DNA from: Bacteroidales bacterium
Lineage (GTDB): Bacteria > Bacteroidota > Bacteroidia > Bacteroidales > WCHB1-69
Assembly (NCBI GenBank): GCA_016285615.1
Contig: JAEERB010000006.1
Coordinates: forward strand, 1-40,251
Reading direction: 5' to 3'
DNA length: 40,251 nt
Part shown: positions 1 to 8,615 of the stretch, piece after piece
Layout: the number at the start of each line of letters is the position of its first letter
Position numbering within the stretch: the stretch's first letter is position 1
The notes under the pieces: generated by a model
Seen by the model: only the letters and a program-made list of their open reading frames with translations
Told to the model about the DNA's origin: nothing
Databases searched by the model: none
Program-made: the position numbers and the translations under genes

Positions 1-1
1 A

Positions 2-226
2 GGACTGTATCCCAACCAGTTAGTGGAAATCCGCAACCTGATTAAGCAATACGGCAAAAACAAAACCGTCCTCCTCTCCACCCATATCATGCAAGAGGTG
101 GAGGCCGTGTGCGACCGTGTCATCATTATCAACCATGGCAACATTGTGGCCGACACCACCATCGACAAACTGCCTCGCGACAGCGCAAGTCTGGAGAACT
201 TATTCCACGAACTAACTCAAAAATAA
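2..226 (+). CDS. gldA: GldA-type ABC transporter ATP-binding protein, C-terminal end only
   Basis: The reading frame enters from outside the window, so only about 74 C-terminal residues are present. They hold the D-loop region (GLYPNQLVEIRNLIK), the H-loop (LLSTHIMQEVEAVCDRV) and the end of the nucleotide-binding fold. The LVEIRNLIK...STHIMQEVEA pattern is characteristic of the GldA ATPase, which works with membrane partners GldF/GldG in gliding motility and occurs in many non-gliding Bacteroidota. One oddity is the D-loop: the usual GLDP aspartate reads as Tyr here (GLYP). Walker A, Walker B and the signature motif lie upstream of the window, so the identity rests on the C-terminal part. The next gene follows after only 9 bases in the same direction, so co-transcription is likely. 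Confidence 0.7.
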   Translation, partial: GLYPNQLVEIRNLIKQYGKNKTVLLSTHIMQEVEAVCDRVIIINHGNIVADTTIDKLPRDSASLENLFHELTQK

Positions 227-235
227 GGCGTAGGC

Positions 236-1513
236 ATGAGAATTCTTACTCCACTTCAAAAGACTGATGGTCAGTTAGTTCCAATAACTTTTGACGAGGC
301 CTTCCAACAAATTCGCTCCCACATCCAACAACACCAACCCGAAGAGACGGCCGTTTTTGCGGGTGGAAAATTGTCGAATGAGGAACTTTACCTGATCCAA
401 AAATGGACGCGTATCGGCATTAAAACCAACGCTTTGGCTTCGTTCGAATATTTGGAGAGACCTGGCGCTTTCTGCTTCGACAAGAACGATATTGTGCCAC
501 TGGCCGAACTGGCAGGCACCACCCATAGCTTCTGCCTCGGCTTCGAGCGCAACACCACTCACCCGCAATTGCAACTTATCAACCGACTGCTGACAGAGAA
601 TGGCATTGATACCGTATATTTATCAGAACAAACTGATACACAAGATTTTTGCGCCTTTTTTAAAGCCGTCAATCTCTATATTGTCCGCCACCAACTTATG
701 CGCGGCATCTTCGTTGAGCGACTGGCCAAAAACCTGGAGCCGTACCTCTCTTCTCTCCTGCCCTACGACCTCTCGGCCGTAATGCAACAGGCTCATATAG
801 AAGAAGAAAAGTTAAAAAATTTTGTACAGAACTTCCTCAAAGCCCCCTGCCCTGTCATCATCTATTTCGAGCCCACCACTTCTGTAGAAACCATCAAGGA
901 ACTGAACAATCTGGCTTTGCTGACGGGCATTCAGGCGCAACAATCCTCTGGTTTACTGGGCATTAAACAGAATATCAACTCGCAGGGTTTGTTCGATATG
1001 GGCATCTTCCCGCATCTGAATGTGGGCGGCGATGCTTTTGATGAAGATAATTTACAGATTGCCACACAATTATATGGTTGCGAGCCCGCCCACCAACCCG
1101 TGGATGTGCAACAACAACTGCTCGATGGCCATTTTAAAACCTGCCTTATTTTTCAGGAAAATCCATTGGCCACTTTTAGCAACAAACAACTGATAAAGAA
1201 AGCGTTAGAAAATCCCTTCGTCGTTCTTCAGACCGACGAACTCAACGAAACTGCAGAAGTGGCCGACCTAATTTTACCAGCCACCCTACCCAGTGAAGAG
1301 AACGGCAGCTATACCGACAGTACCAGAGTGGCCTTTACCCTGAAAAAAGAAAAGTGTTGTGAAGTGAAAATGACTAATTTTGAACAAATTGCAGAATTAT
1401 GTCATCTCTTTGGACTTGAAAAACCAGCCTCCGCAACGGATGTTTTCTTGGAATATGTCTCCTTCTTAAAAACGGGCTGTCGCAGCGCACAACGCCACTT
1501 CTTCAAGTTCTAA
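236..1513 (+). CDS. Truncated molybdopterin-oxidoreductase-like protein
   Basis: The 425-aa product resembles the central molybdopterin-binding part of formate dehydrogenase alpha and NuoG-type proteins. The segment SSGLLGIKQNINSQGLFDMG matches their usual LREKNNSQG.xDMG region, and DLILPATLPSEENGSYT matches the ADVVLPA...E..GT..N segment. The N-terminal [4Fe-4S] domain with its CxxC...C cysteines is absent, as is the C-terminal dinucleotide-binding domain, so this is roughly half a normal enzyme. The frame is closed by the gldA stop codon just upstream, so no longer N-terminus is possible at this site. It may be a degenerate or repurposed relative or a scaffold; catalytic activity is doubtful. 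Its end overlaps the convergent hemW by 4 bases. Confidence 0.6.
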   Translation: MRILTPLQKTDGQLVPITFDEAFQQIRSHIQQHQPEETAVFAGGKLSNEELYLIQKWTRIGIKTNALASFEYLERPGAFCFDKNDIVPLAELAGTTHSFCLGFERNTTHPQLQLINRLLTENGIDTVYLSEQTDTQDFCAFFKAVNLYIVRHQLMRGIFVERLAKNLEPYLSSLLPYDLSAVMQQAHIEEEKLKNFVQNFLKAPCPVIIYFEPTTSVETIKELNNLALLTGIQAQQSSGLLGIKQNINSQGLFDMGIFPHLNVGGDAFDEDNLQIATQLYGCEPAHQPVDVQQQLLDGHFKTCLIFQENPLATFSNKQLIKKALENPFVVLQTDELNETAEVADLILPATLPSEENGSYTDSTRVAFTLKKEKCCEVKMTNFEQIAELCHLFGLEKPASATDVFLEYVSFLKTGCRSAQRHFFKF

Positions 1514-2634
1514 GCCAACAAATCCACCGCAATCTTATCGGCAAATCGCATGCCCTCAGCCGTCAATACATAACGATTAGCCTCTGGATGATTATAAAAT
1601 ACTGCAGGCATTTGTTTAAAATGTTGTAACACCTGATCGGCATATTGAACTCCAAATTGAATTTTAATGTGCTCTATATCAATACCTTTATAGGTTCTCA
1701 ACATCAGCATAACATACTCATTGAAACGCATTTCGGCGGTTAACTCCTCTTTCTCCTCTTCACGACAACCCGTCGCAATATTCTTCACATATTGCTGAAT
1801 ATCAGCTGGATTCCACTGTCGTGACTGCCCATCAAACGAGTGAGCCGACGGACCGAGCCCTAAGTAGGGGACACCTTCCCAATAAGCAAAGTTGTGCCGC
1901 GAAAAGCATCCATTTTTGGCAAAATTGGAAATCTCGTAATGCTCAAATCCTGACAATTTAGCTCTGTCAATCAGTTGTTTATAATTGTCTTCTTCCTTGC
2001 GCTCATCGATAGGCAAGAATTGTTTGTTCTTGATTTTCCGATCTAAAAGGGTAGAGGGCTCCACCGTCAGCGAGTAAGCAGACAAATGGGTAATAGGAAA
2101 AGAAAATGCTTTGGAAAGCTCATCATTCCACTGATTATCACTGCGATAGGGGATACCGTAAATCAAATCGATGGAAACATTATCGAAGCCGGCCTCAAAA
2201 ACAGTATGCAAAGCCTGTTCGGCATCCACGGCGGTATGACGACGTTTCAAGAGTTGGAGAATATCGTCTGAAAACGACTGAACACCAACGCTTAGCCTAT
2301 TAATACCTAAAGCTTTAAGGTCTTTAACATACTGCTTTTTTAACTGCTCCGGATTAGCCTCAAGGGTAATCTCCGCGTCGGCTGAAAAATCATAGTGGCG
2401 CGAAAGCGCATTCAAGATCGTTTCAACCTCTGAAACATCTAATAGTGAAGGTGTTCCACCGCCGAAATAGACTGTGACAACATGCTTATCAGGAAGATAA
2501 CCTGTCGTCATCTCCACCTCTTTCAAAAGAGCAGAAAGGTACGCCTCTTTGTGCTGCAGAGCGGCTACGGAGTAGAAATTGCAATAGATGCATTTCGACT
2601 TGCAAAAAGGAAAATGAATATATATACCGCTCAT
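1510..2634 (-). CDS. hemW: HemW, radical SAM heme chaperone
   Basis: The 374-aa protein begins with a radical SAM cluster-binding motif C11-x3-C15-x2-C18 followed by Asn-Phe, where true HemN coproporphyrinogen dehydrogenases carry a fourth cysteine. The SAM-binding YFGGGTPSLL follows near residue 55, and the HNxxYW motif typical of HemW occurs as RHNFAYW near residue 245. HemW proteins bind heme and a [4Fe-4S] cluster and are thought to insert heme into respiratory enzymes; older annotations call them oxygen-independent coproporphyrinogen III oxidase-like. The length matches the family. The start MSGIYIHFPFC leaves the usual very short lead before the first cysteine, which supports this choice. 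It lies downstream of tRNA-Glu but is separated from it by a terminator. Confidence 0.92.
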   Translation of the reverse strand: MSGIYIHFPFCKSKCIYCNFYSVAALQHKEAYLSALLKEVEMTTGYLPDKHVVTVYFGGGTPSLLDVSEVETILNALSRHYDFSADAEITLEANPEQLKKQYVKDLKALGINRLSVGVQSFSDDILQLLKRRHTAVDAEQALHTVFEAGFDNVSIDLIYGIPYRSDNQWNDELSKAFSFPITHLSAYSLTVEPSTLLDRKIKNKQFLPIDERKEEDNYKQLIDRAKLSGFEHYEISNFAKNGCFSRHNFAYWEGVPYLGLGPSAHSFDGQSRQWNPADIQQYVKNIATGCREEEKEELTAEMRFNEYVMLMLRTYKGIDIEHIKIQFGVQYADQVLQHFKQMPAVFYNHPEANRYVLTAEGMRFADKIAVDLLA

Positions 2635-2655
2635 TTACAATGCATTCTTCGGTCA

Positions 2656-2691
2656 ATAAAAAAACCTTTACTATCAATGATAATAAAGGTT
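2656..2691 (-). terminator. Intrinsic terminator after tRNA-Glu
   Basis: Read on the minus strand, AACCTTTA and TAAAGGTT (forward 2684-2691 and 2663-2670) form an 8-bp stem followed by a run of T. It ends the tRNA-Glu transcript before hemW. Confidence 0.7.
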
Positions 2692-2697
2692 CGGAAG

Positions 2698-2772
2698 TAC
2701 CGCATGGGGGATTCGAACCCCCGATTTCAAGGATGAAAACCTTGCGTCCTAGGCCAACTAGACGAATGCGGC
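2698..2772 (-). tRNA. tRNA-Glu (anticodon TTC)
   Basis: The 75-nt cloverleaf reads GCCGCAT / ATGCGGT for the acceptor stem (first pair G-U), GTCT/GGAC for the D stem, CAAGG/CCTTG for the anticodon stem with loop TTTTCAT giving anticodon TTC, and a GGGGG/CCCCC T stem with loop TTCGAAT. The discriminator base is A and CCA is not encoded. A consensus promoter lies upstream and a terminator downstream, so it is a monocistronic tRNA unit. Confidence 0.96.
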
Positions 2773-2789
2773 TCTCAATTTTACGGCTG

Positions 2790-2819
2790 CAAAAATAATA
2801 AAAAATCCGACATGACAAA
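2790..2819 (-). promoter_or_regulatory. Bacteroidota-type promoter for tRNA-Glu
   Basis: On the minus strand a TTTG (forward 2816-2819) is followed after 18 nt by TATTTTTG (2790-2797), matching the -33/-7 consensus. The box lies 17 nt upstream of the tRNA 5' end. Confidence 0.75.
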
Positions 2820-2837
2820 TAGTTTGTCCCAAATTTT

Positions 2838-3527
2838 TTATTCCTTGGCCTGCCGGTCTGGTTCAAACCTGAATCCCAGGCGTTTACCAGTCTTAATGGT
2901 CATTACTTGATCCTCAATTTGCATCATATCGTTGACCGTCAACTCCTTCACTTGCGTGTATTCTGGAACCAAAAGGTCGAAATTGATGGTATATTGGATT
3001 GCCGAGTAAAGGATTTCTTTCACCGATTCTTTCGTCAACTCGTTGGTACTAAAGTTATTCAACACCTGTGAAAGTTCTCTTTTGCCATCTATATAATAAT
3101 GTAAATCCTTGTTAATCAAGATTCTACCTATTAAATAGCCGATGTCGTTTACGCGGGTGTACTTGAAAGAGTCGGCTAAGAAGTTGAAAATCATAATCAT
3201 ACCGCAATACGAGCGTTCCTTATCTTCTTTGATATAGGAAGTACGCATCACTTCGTGGTCGCGTGAAAACTCAAATATATTGGTGTGCATCAGAAAGATA
3301 AGCACGTCACCAGCAAACTTCAGCTGGAACTCATACTGGCTTTTCTGAGTGAAATGCACATTGATCTTCTCGTGAGTCTCGCCATATTTCTCGTTAAACT
3401 CTTCCTCGAACTCCTTGGCAGCTTCCTTAAACATCTGCATCGTGTCTAAGGTGGTGTGGAAAATCTGCTGCTTCAACTCACCCTTCGAGATTAACAATTT
3501 TGATAAATCATCAAGATGTGTTTCCAT
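2838..3527 (-). CDS. Conserved hypothetical protein, cytoplasmic
   Basis: No family is recognised with confidence. The 229-aa product is rich in charged residues, has no signal peptide or membrane segment, and contains a helical N-terminal stretch (residues 1-60, KEAAKEFEEEFNEKYGE) that could form a coiled coil. The rest is mixed alpha/beta, with aromatic segments such as YCGMIMIFNFLADSFKYTRVND. The frame stays open upstream to a TTG at 3548, but that lies inside the promoter box, so the ATG (METHLDDLSK) is taken as the start. It is a single-gene unit between two tRNA genes. Confidence 0.75.
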   Translation of the reverse strand: METHLDDLSKLLISKGELKQQIFHTTLDTMQMFKEAAKEFEEEFNEKYGETHEKINVHFTQKSQYEFQLKFAGDVLIFLMHTNIFEFSRDHEVMRTSYIKEDKERSYCGMIMIFNFLADSFKYTRVNDIGYLIGRILINKDLHYYIDGKRELSQVLNNFSTNELTKESVKEILYSAIQYTINFDLLVPEYTQVKELTVNDMMQIEDQVMTIKTGKRLGFRFEPDRQAKE

Positions 3528-3545
3528 GTCGTTAATTTTGAACTG

Positions 3546-3553
3546 CAAATATA
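3546..3553 (-). promoter_or_regulatory. Promoter -7 box for the 2838-3527 gene
   Basis: TATATTTG on the minus strand lies 18 nt upstream of the chosen ATG and overlaps the alternative TTG start, which it argues against. Confidence 0.6.
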
Positions 3554-3625
3554 CACGAAATTATTCAAATAGATGAGACTTGTTAAAAAGGGGAATTTTA
3601 TGGTGGAAAATGCGCCGCAATTTCG

Positions 3626-3633
3626 TATTTTTG
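3626..3633 (+). promoter_or_regulatory. Promoter -7 box for tRNA-Arg
   Basis: TATTTTTG followed by C, 15 nt upstream of the tRNA 5' end. No good TTG is seen at -33. Confidence 0.6.
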
Positions 3634-3648
3634 CCTTTCAAAATTTTG

Positions 3649-3720
3649 GGCCTTGTAGTTCAATGGATAGAACGAAAGTTTCCTAAACTTTAAATTTGGG
3701 TTCGATTCCCAGCGAGGCTA
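3649..3720 (+). tRNA. tRNA-Arg (anticodon CCT)
   Basis: The 72-nt cloverleaf has acceptor GGCCTTG / CGAGGCT (G-U first pair and T-G sixth pair), D stem GTTC/GAAC, anticodon stem AAAGT/ACTTT with loop TTCCTAA giving anticodon CCT (reads AGG), and T stem TTGGG/CCCAG. The discriminator is A. A strong terminator follows, so it is transcribed alone. Confidence 0.94.
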
Positions 3721-3752
3721 CTAACCATTTAAAAATCAGCATGGTTTTTCAA

Positions 3753-3782
3753 AACAGGCTTTTTTAGCCTGTTTTTTGTTTT
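3753..3782 (+). terminator. Intrinsic terminator after tRNA-Arg
   Basis: ACAGGCT, a five-T loop and AGCCTGT form a 7-bp stem followed by T6-G-T. The next base pairs are A/T, which would allow weaker termination from the opposite side as well (mnmG transcripts arrive from there). Confidence 0.85.
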
Positions 3783-3860
3783 TTAAATCTTGCGTCTTGA
3801 AAAATTTTTTTTGATGTCTTATTTTTGATTTCAATATTTAAACAACTGTTACTCAGTTAT

Positions 3861-5735
3861 TTATACCGATTGTCGCAAATAAATCATCAGTGCAGCGATG
3901 TCGGAAGGACTCACGCCACTAATTCGGGAAGCTTGTCCGAGGTTGGCCGGCTTCACCCGTGTCAATTTTTCACGTGCCTCCATCGAGAGTGACACCAAAG
4001 AGTAATAATCGATTTGAGGGGGCAGTTTGATGTTCTCCAAGTTGACCATGCGGTGTGCTTGTTCTTCCTCTTTTTTGATATAGCTGGCATACTTAAGTGC
4101 AATCTCACTAATCTCCAACTCTTCATCGGTAGCCGATACCTCGCTTAGAAATTGCTGTAGGGCGGGGGAGGATTGTATCAATTGCTGAAGGTTGACTTGC
4201 GGGCGAAGGAGCAGCGTTTCATACTTAACAGGTTGTGAAAGTTGCGGTGTATCCAGCTCTGTCAGCAACGGATTCACTTCGGCAGGAACGGCATTATGTG
4301 TTCGGATAAAGTCCATAATGACAGCACGCTGCGAATATTTCTTATCCAGCGTACGCATTTGCTCGTCGGCCACCAATCCCAACTGATGTCCTAATGGTGA
4401 AAGTCGCTCATCGGCATTATCCTGGCGTAACAAAATTCTATACTCGGCGCGTGATGTGAACATTCGATAGGGATCCTCGACGCCTTTGGTTACCAAATCA
4501 TCAATAAGTACGCCAATATAAGCCTGCGAGCGGGTCAAGATGAACGGCTCTTCGTTATGCAAAGAACGGTGAGCGTTGATAGCTGCCATCAAACCTTGGC
4601 AAGCGGCCTCTTCGTAACCTGTTGTTCCATTAACCTGACCAGCCAAATAGAGGTTGGGAATCACTTTCGATTCGAGAGTAAAATGTAACTGTGTAGGATC
4701 GAAAAAGTCGTACTCAATGGCATAACCTGGGCGCAAAACCACCGCTTTTTCCAAGCCGGGAATATGGTGCAATGCCTCAATTTGAACATCCTCTGGCAAA
4801 GATGATGAAAAGCCGTTAAGGTAGCATTCGTACGTATTTCTGCCTTCTGGTTCCAAAAACAACTGGTGCCTGTCGCGCTCGGAAAAACGCTCAATTTTAT
4901 CCTCTATAGAGGGGCAATAGCGCGGCCCAACTCCCTTAATTCGACCCTGAAACATAGGCGAATCGCCGAAGCCTGTGCGCAATATTTCGTGCACCACTGT
5001 ATTGGTATAGGTTATCCAGCAACTGCGTTGATCTCGCAGAGGCGGGGTGGGGGTAAACGAAAAACAGCCAGGCTGATCATCGCCTTTTTGTTCTTCCATC
5101 TTTGAAAAATCCACCGAGCGACCATCTATGCGCACCGGCGTTCCAGTTTTCAATTTGCGCACTGTGATGCCAGCCTCTTTCAATTTATCCGACAAATTCA
5201 ACGACGAGGCTTCGCCCATGCGGCCACCCGAAAAATTCAATTTGCCTATATGGATTCTGCCGTTTAAAAAGGTGCCGTTGGTCAAAATTATCTTGGAGGC
5301 TCTGACGGTCAATCCTTGCAAGGTAACCACACCCACAGCCGCACCGTTCTCCATCACAATGTCGGTTACGGTATCCTGGCGAAGATGCAAATTGGGCTGG
5401 TTTTCGAGTACGGAGCGCCAAAAAAGCGAGAACTGCATCTTGTCGCACTGTGCCCTCGGACTCCACATGGCGGGACCCTTGGAACGATTCAACATACGGA
5501 ACTGTATCATCGTATGGTCGGTAACAACGCCCGACATGCCACCCAGAGCATCAATCTCTCGCACAATCTGCCCTTTGGCGATACCACCCATGGCAGGGTT
5601 GCACGACATCTGTGCCACCAGAGAAAGGTTCATGGAGATGAGCAGTGTTTTGGAGCCCATTTTGGCTGCCGCCACCGCTGCCTCACAACCCGCATGTCCT
5701 GCGCCAACTACCACTATGTCATACGATAATTCCAT
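3861..5735 (-). CDS. mnmG: MnmG (GidA), tRNA uridine-5-carboxymethylaminomethyl synthase subunit
   Basis: The 624-aa product is full length. It opens with the FAD-binding Rossmann motif [13 protein letters not shown] (residues 9-21), followed by [12 protein letters not shown], the conserved CPSIEDKI (near 270) and the [10 protein letters not shown] segment (near 380). A C-terminal helical MnmE-binding domain ends with [15 protein letters not shown]. With MnmE and GTP it modifies U34 of tRNAs that read two-codon boxes, using FAD and methylenetetrahydrofolate. It probably shares a transcript with ybeY, 62 bases upstream; the spacer contains a perfect 18-bp palindrome. In many bacteria mnmG lies near the chromosome origin, which makes the palindrome more interesting. 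Confidence 0.97.
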   Translation of the reverse strand: MELSYDIVVVGAGHAGCEAAVAAAKMGSKTLLISMNLSLVAQMSCNPAMGGIAKGQIVREIDALGGMSGVVTDHTMIQFRMLNRSKGPAMWSPRAQCDKMQFSLFWRSVLENQPNLHLRQDTVTDIVMENGAAVGVVTLQGLTVRASKIILTNGTFLNGRIHIGKLNFSGGRMGEASSLNLSDKLKEAGITVRKLKTGTPVRIDGRSVDFSKMEEQKGDDQPGCFSFTPTPPLRDQRSCWITYTNTVVHEILRTGFGDSPMFQGRIKGVGPRYCPSIEDKIERFSERDRHQLFLEPEGRNTYECYLNGFSSSLPEDVQIEALHHIPGLEKAVVLRPGYAIEYDFFDPTQLHFTLESKVIPNLYLAGQVNGTTGYEEAACQGLMAAINAHRSLHNEEPFILTRSQAYIGVLIDDLVTKGVEDPYRMFTSRAEYRILLRQDNADERLSPLGHQLGLVADEQMRTLDKKYSQRAVIMDFIRTHNAVPAEVNPLLTELDTPQLSQPVKYETLLLRPQVNLQQLIQSSPALQQFLSEVSATDEELEISEIALKYASYIKKEEEQAHRMVNLENIKLPPQIDYYSLVSLSMEAREKLTRVKPANLGQASRISGVSPSDIAALMIYLRQSV

Positions 5736-5758
5736 ATATCAACCTCTAAAAACTTCAG

Positions 5759-5776
5759 ATATTCCACGTGGAATAT
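5759..5776. promoter_or_regulatory. Perfect palindrome resembling a parS site
   Basis: ATATTCCACGTGGAATAT is an 18-bp perfect palindrome in the ybeY-mnmG spacer. Its 12-bp core TTCCACGTGGAA matches the core of ParB binding sites known in pseudomonads, a close variant of the general TTTCACGTGAAA core. A one-mismatch copy (TTCCACGTAGAA) occurs at 10240-10251. Whether ParB binds here is inference; a transcriptional regulator is another possibility. Confidence 0.45.
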
Positions 5777-5797
5777 ATAAGCTAATTATCAATAAAT

Positions 5798-6235
5798 CTA
5801 TTTTTTACAATTATCAACTGCCATTTTTTCGTACAATTCAATAGCCCATTTTTCCTGTTTCCTCATCTCTTCGGCTTCCGCTTTTTTCTTATCTTTATAG
5901 CCACATAAATGCAAAATGCCGTGCGCCATCACGCGGACCAACTCCTCTTGGAAAGTGACCGAATATTGCTGCGCATTTTCGCGGACCCGTTCCACGCTGA
6001 TGAAAATATCGCCGTTCAAAACATCCCCTTCGCAATAGTCAAACGTGATAATGTCGGTATAGGTGTCGTGTTGCAAATATTGCTGGTTGATCTCCAACAA
6101 GTACGCATCATCACAAAAAATATAGTTCACATCGCCTATTTTTTTGTTTTTGGATTGAACCATCTTGCCTATCCAAAGTCTATATAGTGTACGCTTGACA
6201 AAACGAAATTGATATTGGAAATTGAAAGTAATCAT
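5798..6235 (-). CDS. ybeY: YbeY, endoribonuclease in rRNA maturation
   Basis: The 145-aa protein carries the UPF0054 metal-binding signature as HGILHLCGYKDK (near residues 104-115). The first two His ligands are present; the third His of the usual HGxxHxxGYDH is replaced by the KDK variant that I recall from Bacteroidota YbeY. YbeY takes part in 16S rRNA 3'-end processing and ribosome quality control in the cytoplasm. The open frame extends 18 codons upstream, but a TATTTTTG promoter box lies in that extension, so MITFNFQYQF is preferred. It is probably the first gene of a ybeY-mnmG operon. Confidence 0.93.
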   Translation of the reverse strand: MITFNFQYQFRFVKRTLYRLWIGKMVQSKNKKIGDVNYIFCDDAYLLEINQQYLQHDTYTDIITFDYCEGDVLNGDIFISVERVRENAQQYSVTFQEELVRVMAHGILHLCGYKDKKKAEAEEMRKQEKWAIELYEKMAVDNCKK

Positions 6236-6258
6236 AACGACAGTCTCAAAACGAACGA

Positions 6259-6266
6259 CAAAAATA
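6259..6266 (-). promoter_or_regulatory. Promoter -7 box for ybeY
   Basis: TATTTTTG on the minus strand, 23 nt upstream of the chosen start codon. Confidence 0.6.
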
Positions 6267-6313
6267 CAAAAATTAGCATGACAAATCATTCAAAATAGAT
6301 AATCATCAAAACC

Positions 6314-6345
6314 TTGCGCTTTAAAACGGATTTTTATTATTTTTG
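6314..6345 (+). promoter_or_regulatory. Promoter for the thioredoxin/DUF6029/Omp28 operon
   Basis: TTG at 6314-6316 and TATTTTTG at 6338-6345, 21 nt apart, with the box 22 nt upstream of the first start codon. Confidence 0.6.
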
Positions 6346-6367
6346 CGAACAAATAAAAACAAACATC

Positions 6368-6886
6368 ATGAAAAAATTAGCTCTCTTCATCCTCCTGATT
6401 TCTTGCACGCTTCTTTCTTTCGGTCAAGAAGAAACCAAAGAGAAGAAATTGGCCACCATTCCTTCAGTGGATATCAAAGCTTTGGACGGACAATCCTTCA
6501 ACACCATCAATATCGACAACGACGGCAAGCCCATCATCATCAGCTTGTGGGCTACCTGGTGCAAACCCTGTATCGCCGAATTGTTGGCCATTGCCGACGT
6601 GTACGACGAGTGGGTGGAAGAGACCGGCGTAAAACTCTATGCCATCTCGATTGACGACGTGAAGACCGCCGCTCGCGTTGAGCCTTTCGTCAATGGAAAG
6701 AACTGGGAATACGAAGTTCTGTTGGATATCAACTCCGACTTCAAGCGCGCCATGAACGTAGTGGACGTGCCCTTCCTCTGCATCCTGAACGGCAACAGAG
6801 AGATTGTTTGGAAACACACCTCCTACGCCCCCGGTTCAGAAGAGGAAGTTTATGAAATTGTAAAAGGATTAGTGAATCAAAAATAA
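6368..6886 (+). CDS. TlpA-like periplasmic thioredoxin
   Basis: The 172-aa product starts with a Sec signal peptide (MKKLALFILLISCTLLSFGQ) and continues as a thioredoxin fold with the active site WATWCKPC (Cys pair near residues 64-67) and the cis-proline segment VVDVPFLCIL. TlpA/ResA-type proteins reduce disulfides in the periplasm. The predicted frame begins 18 codons earlier but would span the promoter, so the ATG before the signal peptide is chosen. It is the first gene of an operon; the DUF6029 barrel gene follows after 6 bases. A lipobox-like LISC lies unusually early in the signal and is probably not used. The substrate is unknown, but the downstream Omp28-like protein also carries a CxxC site. 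Confidence 0.85.
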   Translation: MKKLALFILLISCTLLSFGQEETKEKKLATIPSVDIKALDGQSFNTINIDNDGKPIIISLWATWCKPCIAELLAIADVYDEWVEETGVKLYAISIDDVKTAARVEPFVNGKNWEYEVLLDINSDFKRAMNVVDVPFLCILNGNREIVWKHTSYAPGSEEEVYEIVKGLVNQK

Positions 6887-6892
6887 ACCTGA

Positions 6893-8581
6893 ATGATGAG
6901 ATTTTTATTCCGTTCGCTTAAAACATTCGTCTTTATTCTTGCTTTCATCAGCTTCTCATCTCCGCTCAAGGCCCAAATCCCCGTAGGGAAAGGAACCATC
7001 AGCGGAGATTTTATGCTGAATGGCATGTTCTATATCCCCGACTCACTGATCGGGGCCGACAAGGTGGACTCAAAAGTGAGAGCCAACTCGTACATGTACC
7101 TTCAATATACCAATGGTGGTTTCACGGCCGGCATGAGGTACGAGTTTTACCTTTACCCGCTGATCGACTTTGAAGATATAGGCTATAAAGGCCATGGCAT
7201 CACCCACTATTTTGCCGACTATAAAAACGACTTTATCCAGGTGACTGCCGGTACTTTCTATGAACAATTCGGCTCCGGACTGACCTTGAGAACCTACGAA
7301 GACAAGTATCTCGGCATCGACAACAGCATCTTGGGCGCCCGCGTGAAAGTGACCCCCTACAAAGGTATCACCCTGAAAGGCGTGTGGGGCATCCAACGCA
7401 AGAATTTCGATTTCGAATATCTGAAACGTAAAGACCATGTGCGCGGCATTGACGGCGAAATATCTCTGACAGAGTTAATTCCGCAGATGTCGGAAAAAGG
7501 CTTCAGTACCTCTTTGGGTGCCAGCTTCGTGAGCAAATATGAGAAAGACGAGGACCCCACCTTCATCCTGCCACAGAACGTGGCCACCTGGGGTGCACGA
7601 CTCAATTTCGGATGGAAGGGACTGCGTTTTGAAGGCGAATATGCCCGCAAAATAAACGACCCCAACGCCACCAACGAGTATATCTACAAGCCTGGCGACG
7701 CTCTATTTGCATCGCTCACCTATTCGATGAAAGGCTTCGGCATTTCCACCTCCTTCATCCGCGCCGACAATATGGACTTCCGCTCGCAGAGAGGAACACC
7801 AGCCAACCTGGCATTACTCAATATCAACTATATACCGGCCATCAACCGACAGTACTCCTACCAGTTGATTAGCAACTATAGCTATGCCAGTCAGCCCAAC
7901 GGCCAAGTGGGAGCCCAGTGCCAGATCAACTATCAGATACCCAAAAAGACCAAGATTGGCGGCAAGTATGGCACCGACATCACCCTGAACTACGCCCGCT
8001 ACCATACCATCGACAAAACCATGCTGCCCATCGACTCTATCACAGGCTCGCAAAGCGGCACCGACGGCTACACCTCCAACTTCTTTAAGTGGGGTAAAGA
8101 GTTGCTGTATCAGGATTTAGGTGTGGAAATAAGTCGAAAGTTTGACAAGCGCTGGAAATTGATTGTGGCTTATAACTGGCTGATTTACAATATGGAAGTA
8201 TTGCAAGGACATGGCGGCATGTTCCACGGTCACAATGTGGCTGTCGACCTCACCTGCAAGATCAACAGCAAGCACGCGCTGCGACTCGAAGCACAGCACC
8301 TCTACTCGAAAGACGATCTTGGCAGCTGGGTTTATGCCATGCTCGAATACTCCATCAATCCGCACTGGTTCATCTCCATTGGCGACCAATGGAACTACGG
8401 CAATGCTGACAAATCGCGCCGTATTCATTACTACAATATTTCCGCTGCTTTTGCGATTAAAACTACAAGAATCGCGTTGTCGTACGGAAAAACCCGTGAA
8501 GGCATCCTCTGTGTGGGCGGCGTTTGCCGTACCGTGCCCGCCTCTTACGGTTTAGGCCTTTCGGTTACCACATCGTTCTAA
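6893..8581 (+). CDS. DUF6029-type outer-membrane barrel protein
   Basis: The 562-aa protein has a Sec signal peptide cleaved near PLKAQ (residues 25-28). A long alternating pattern of beta strands rich in Tyr, Gly and aromatic belts follows (FTAGMRYEFYLYPL, FYEQFGSGLTLRTYEDK), and the chain ends on a terminal Phe (SVTTSF), as expected for an outer-membrane barrel. The combination matches a family I recognise as DUF6029, common in Bacteroidota and of unknown function. It sits between a periplasmic thioredoxin and an Omp28 lipoprotein with 6- and 34-base spacers, implying one transcript and a shared envelope role. Two late cysteines (CVGGVC) could be a thioredoxin substrate. Confidence 0.8.
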   Translation: MMRFLFRSLKTFVFILAFISFSSPLKAQIPVGKGTISGDFMLNGMFYIPDSLIGADKVDSKVRANSYMYLQYTNGGFTAGMRYEFYLYPLIDFEDIGYKGHGITHYFADYKNDFIQVTAGTFYEQFGSGLTLRTYEDKYLGIDNSILGARVKVTPYKGITLKGVWGIQRKNFDFEYLKRKDHVRGIDGEISLTELIPQMSEKGFSTSLGASFVSKYEKDEDPTFILPQNVATWGARLNFGWKGLRFEGEYARKINDPNATNEYIYKPGDALFASLTYSMKGFGISTSFIRADNMDFRSQRGTPANLALLNINYIPAINRQYSYQLISNYSYASQPNGQVGAQCQINYQIPKKTKIGGKYGTDITLNYARYHTIDKTMLPIDSITGSQSGTDGYTSNFFKWGKELLYQDLGVEISRKFDKRWKLIVAYNWLIYNMEVLQGHGGMFHGHNVAVDLTCKINSKHALRLEAQHLYSKDDLGSWVYAMLEYSINPHWFISIGDQWNYGNADKSRRIHYYNISAAFAIKTTRIALSYGKTREGILCVGGVCRTVPASYGLGLSVTTSF

Positions 8582-8615
8582 TATTATGATTATGAATATA
8601 TTAAGATATAAAGAT

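Noticed and set aside
1..226. GTG start at position 23 as the beginning of the gldA-type gene
   Set aside because: The frame runs upstream to the window edge with conserved residues, so the gene is cut, not short.
5128..5844. Long open frame (238 codons) on the plus strand across mnmG
   Set aside because: It lies antisense to the highly conserved mnmG and its translation has no domain or normal composition.
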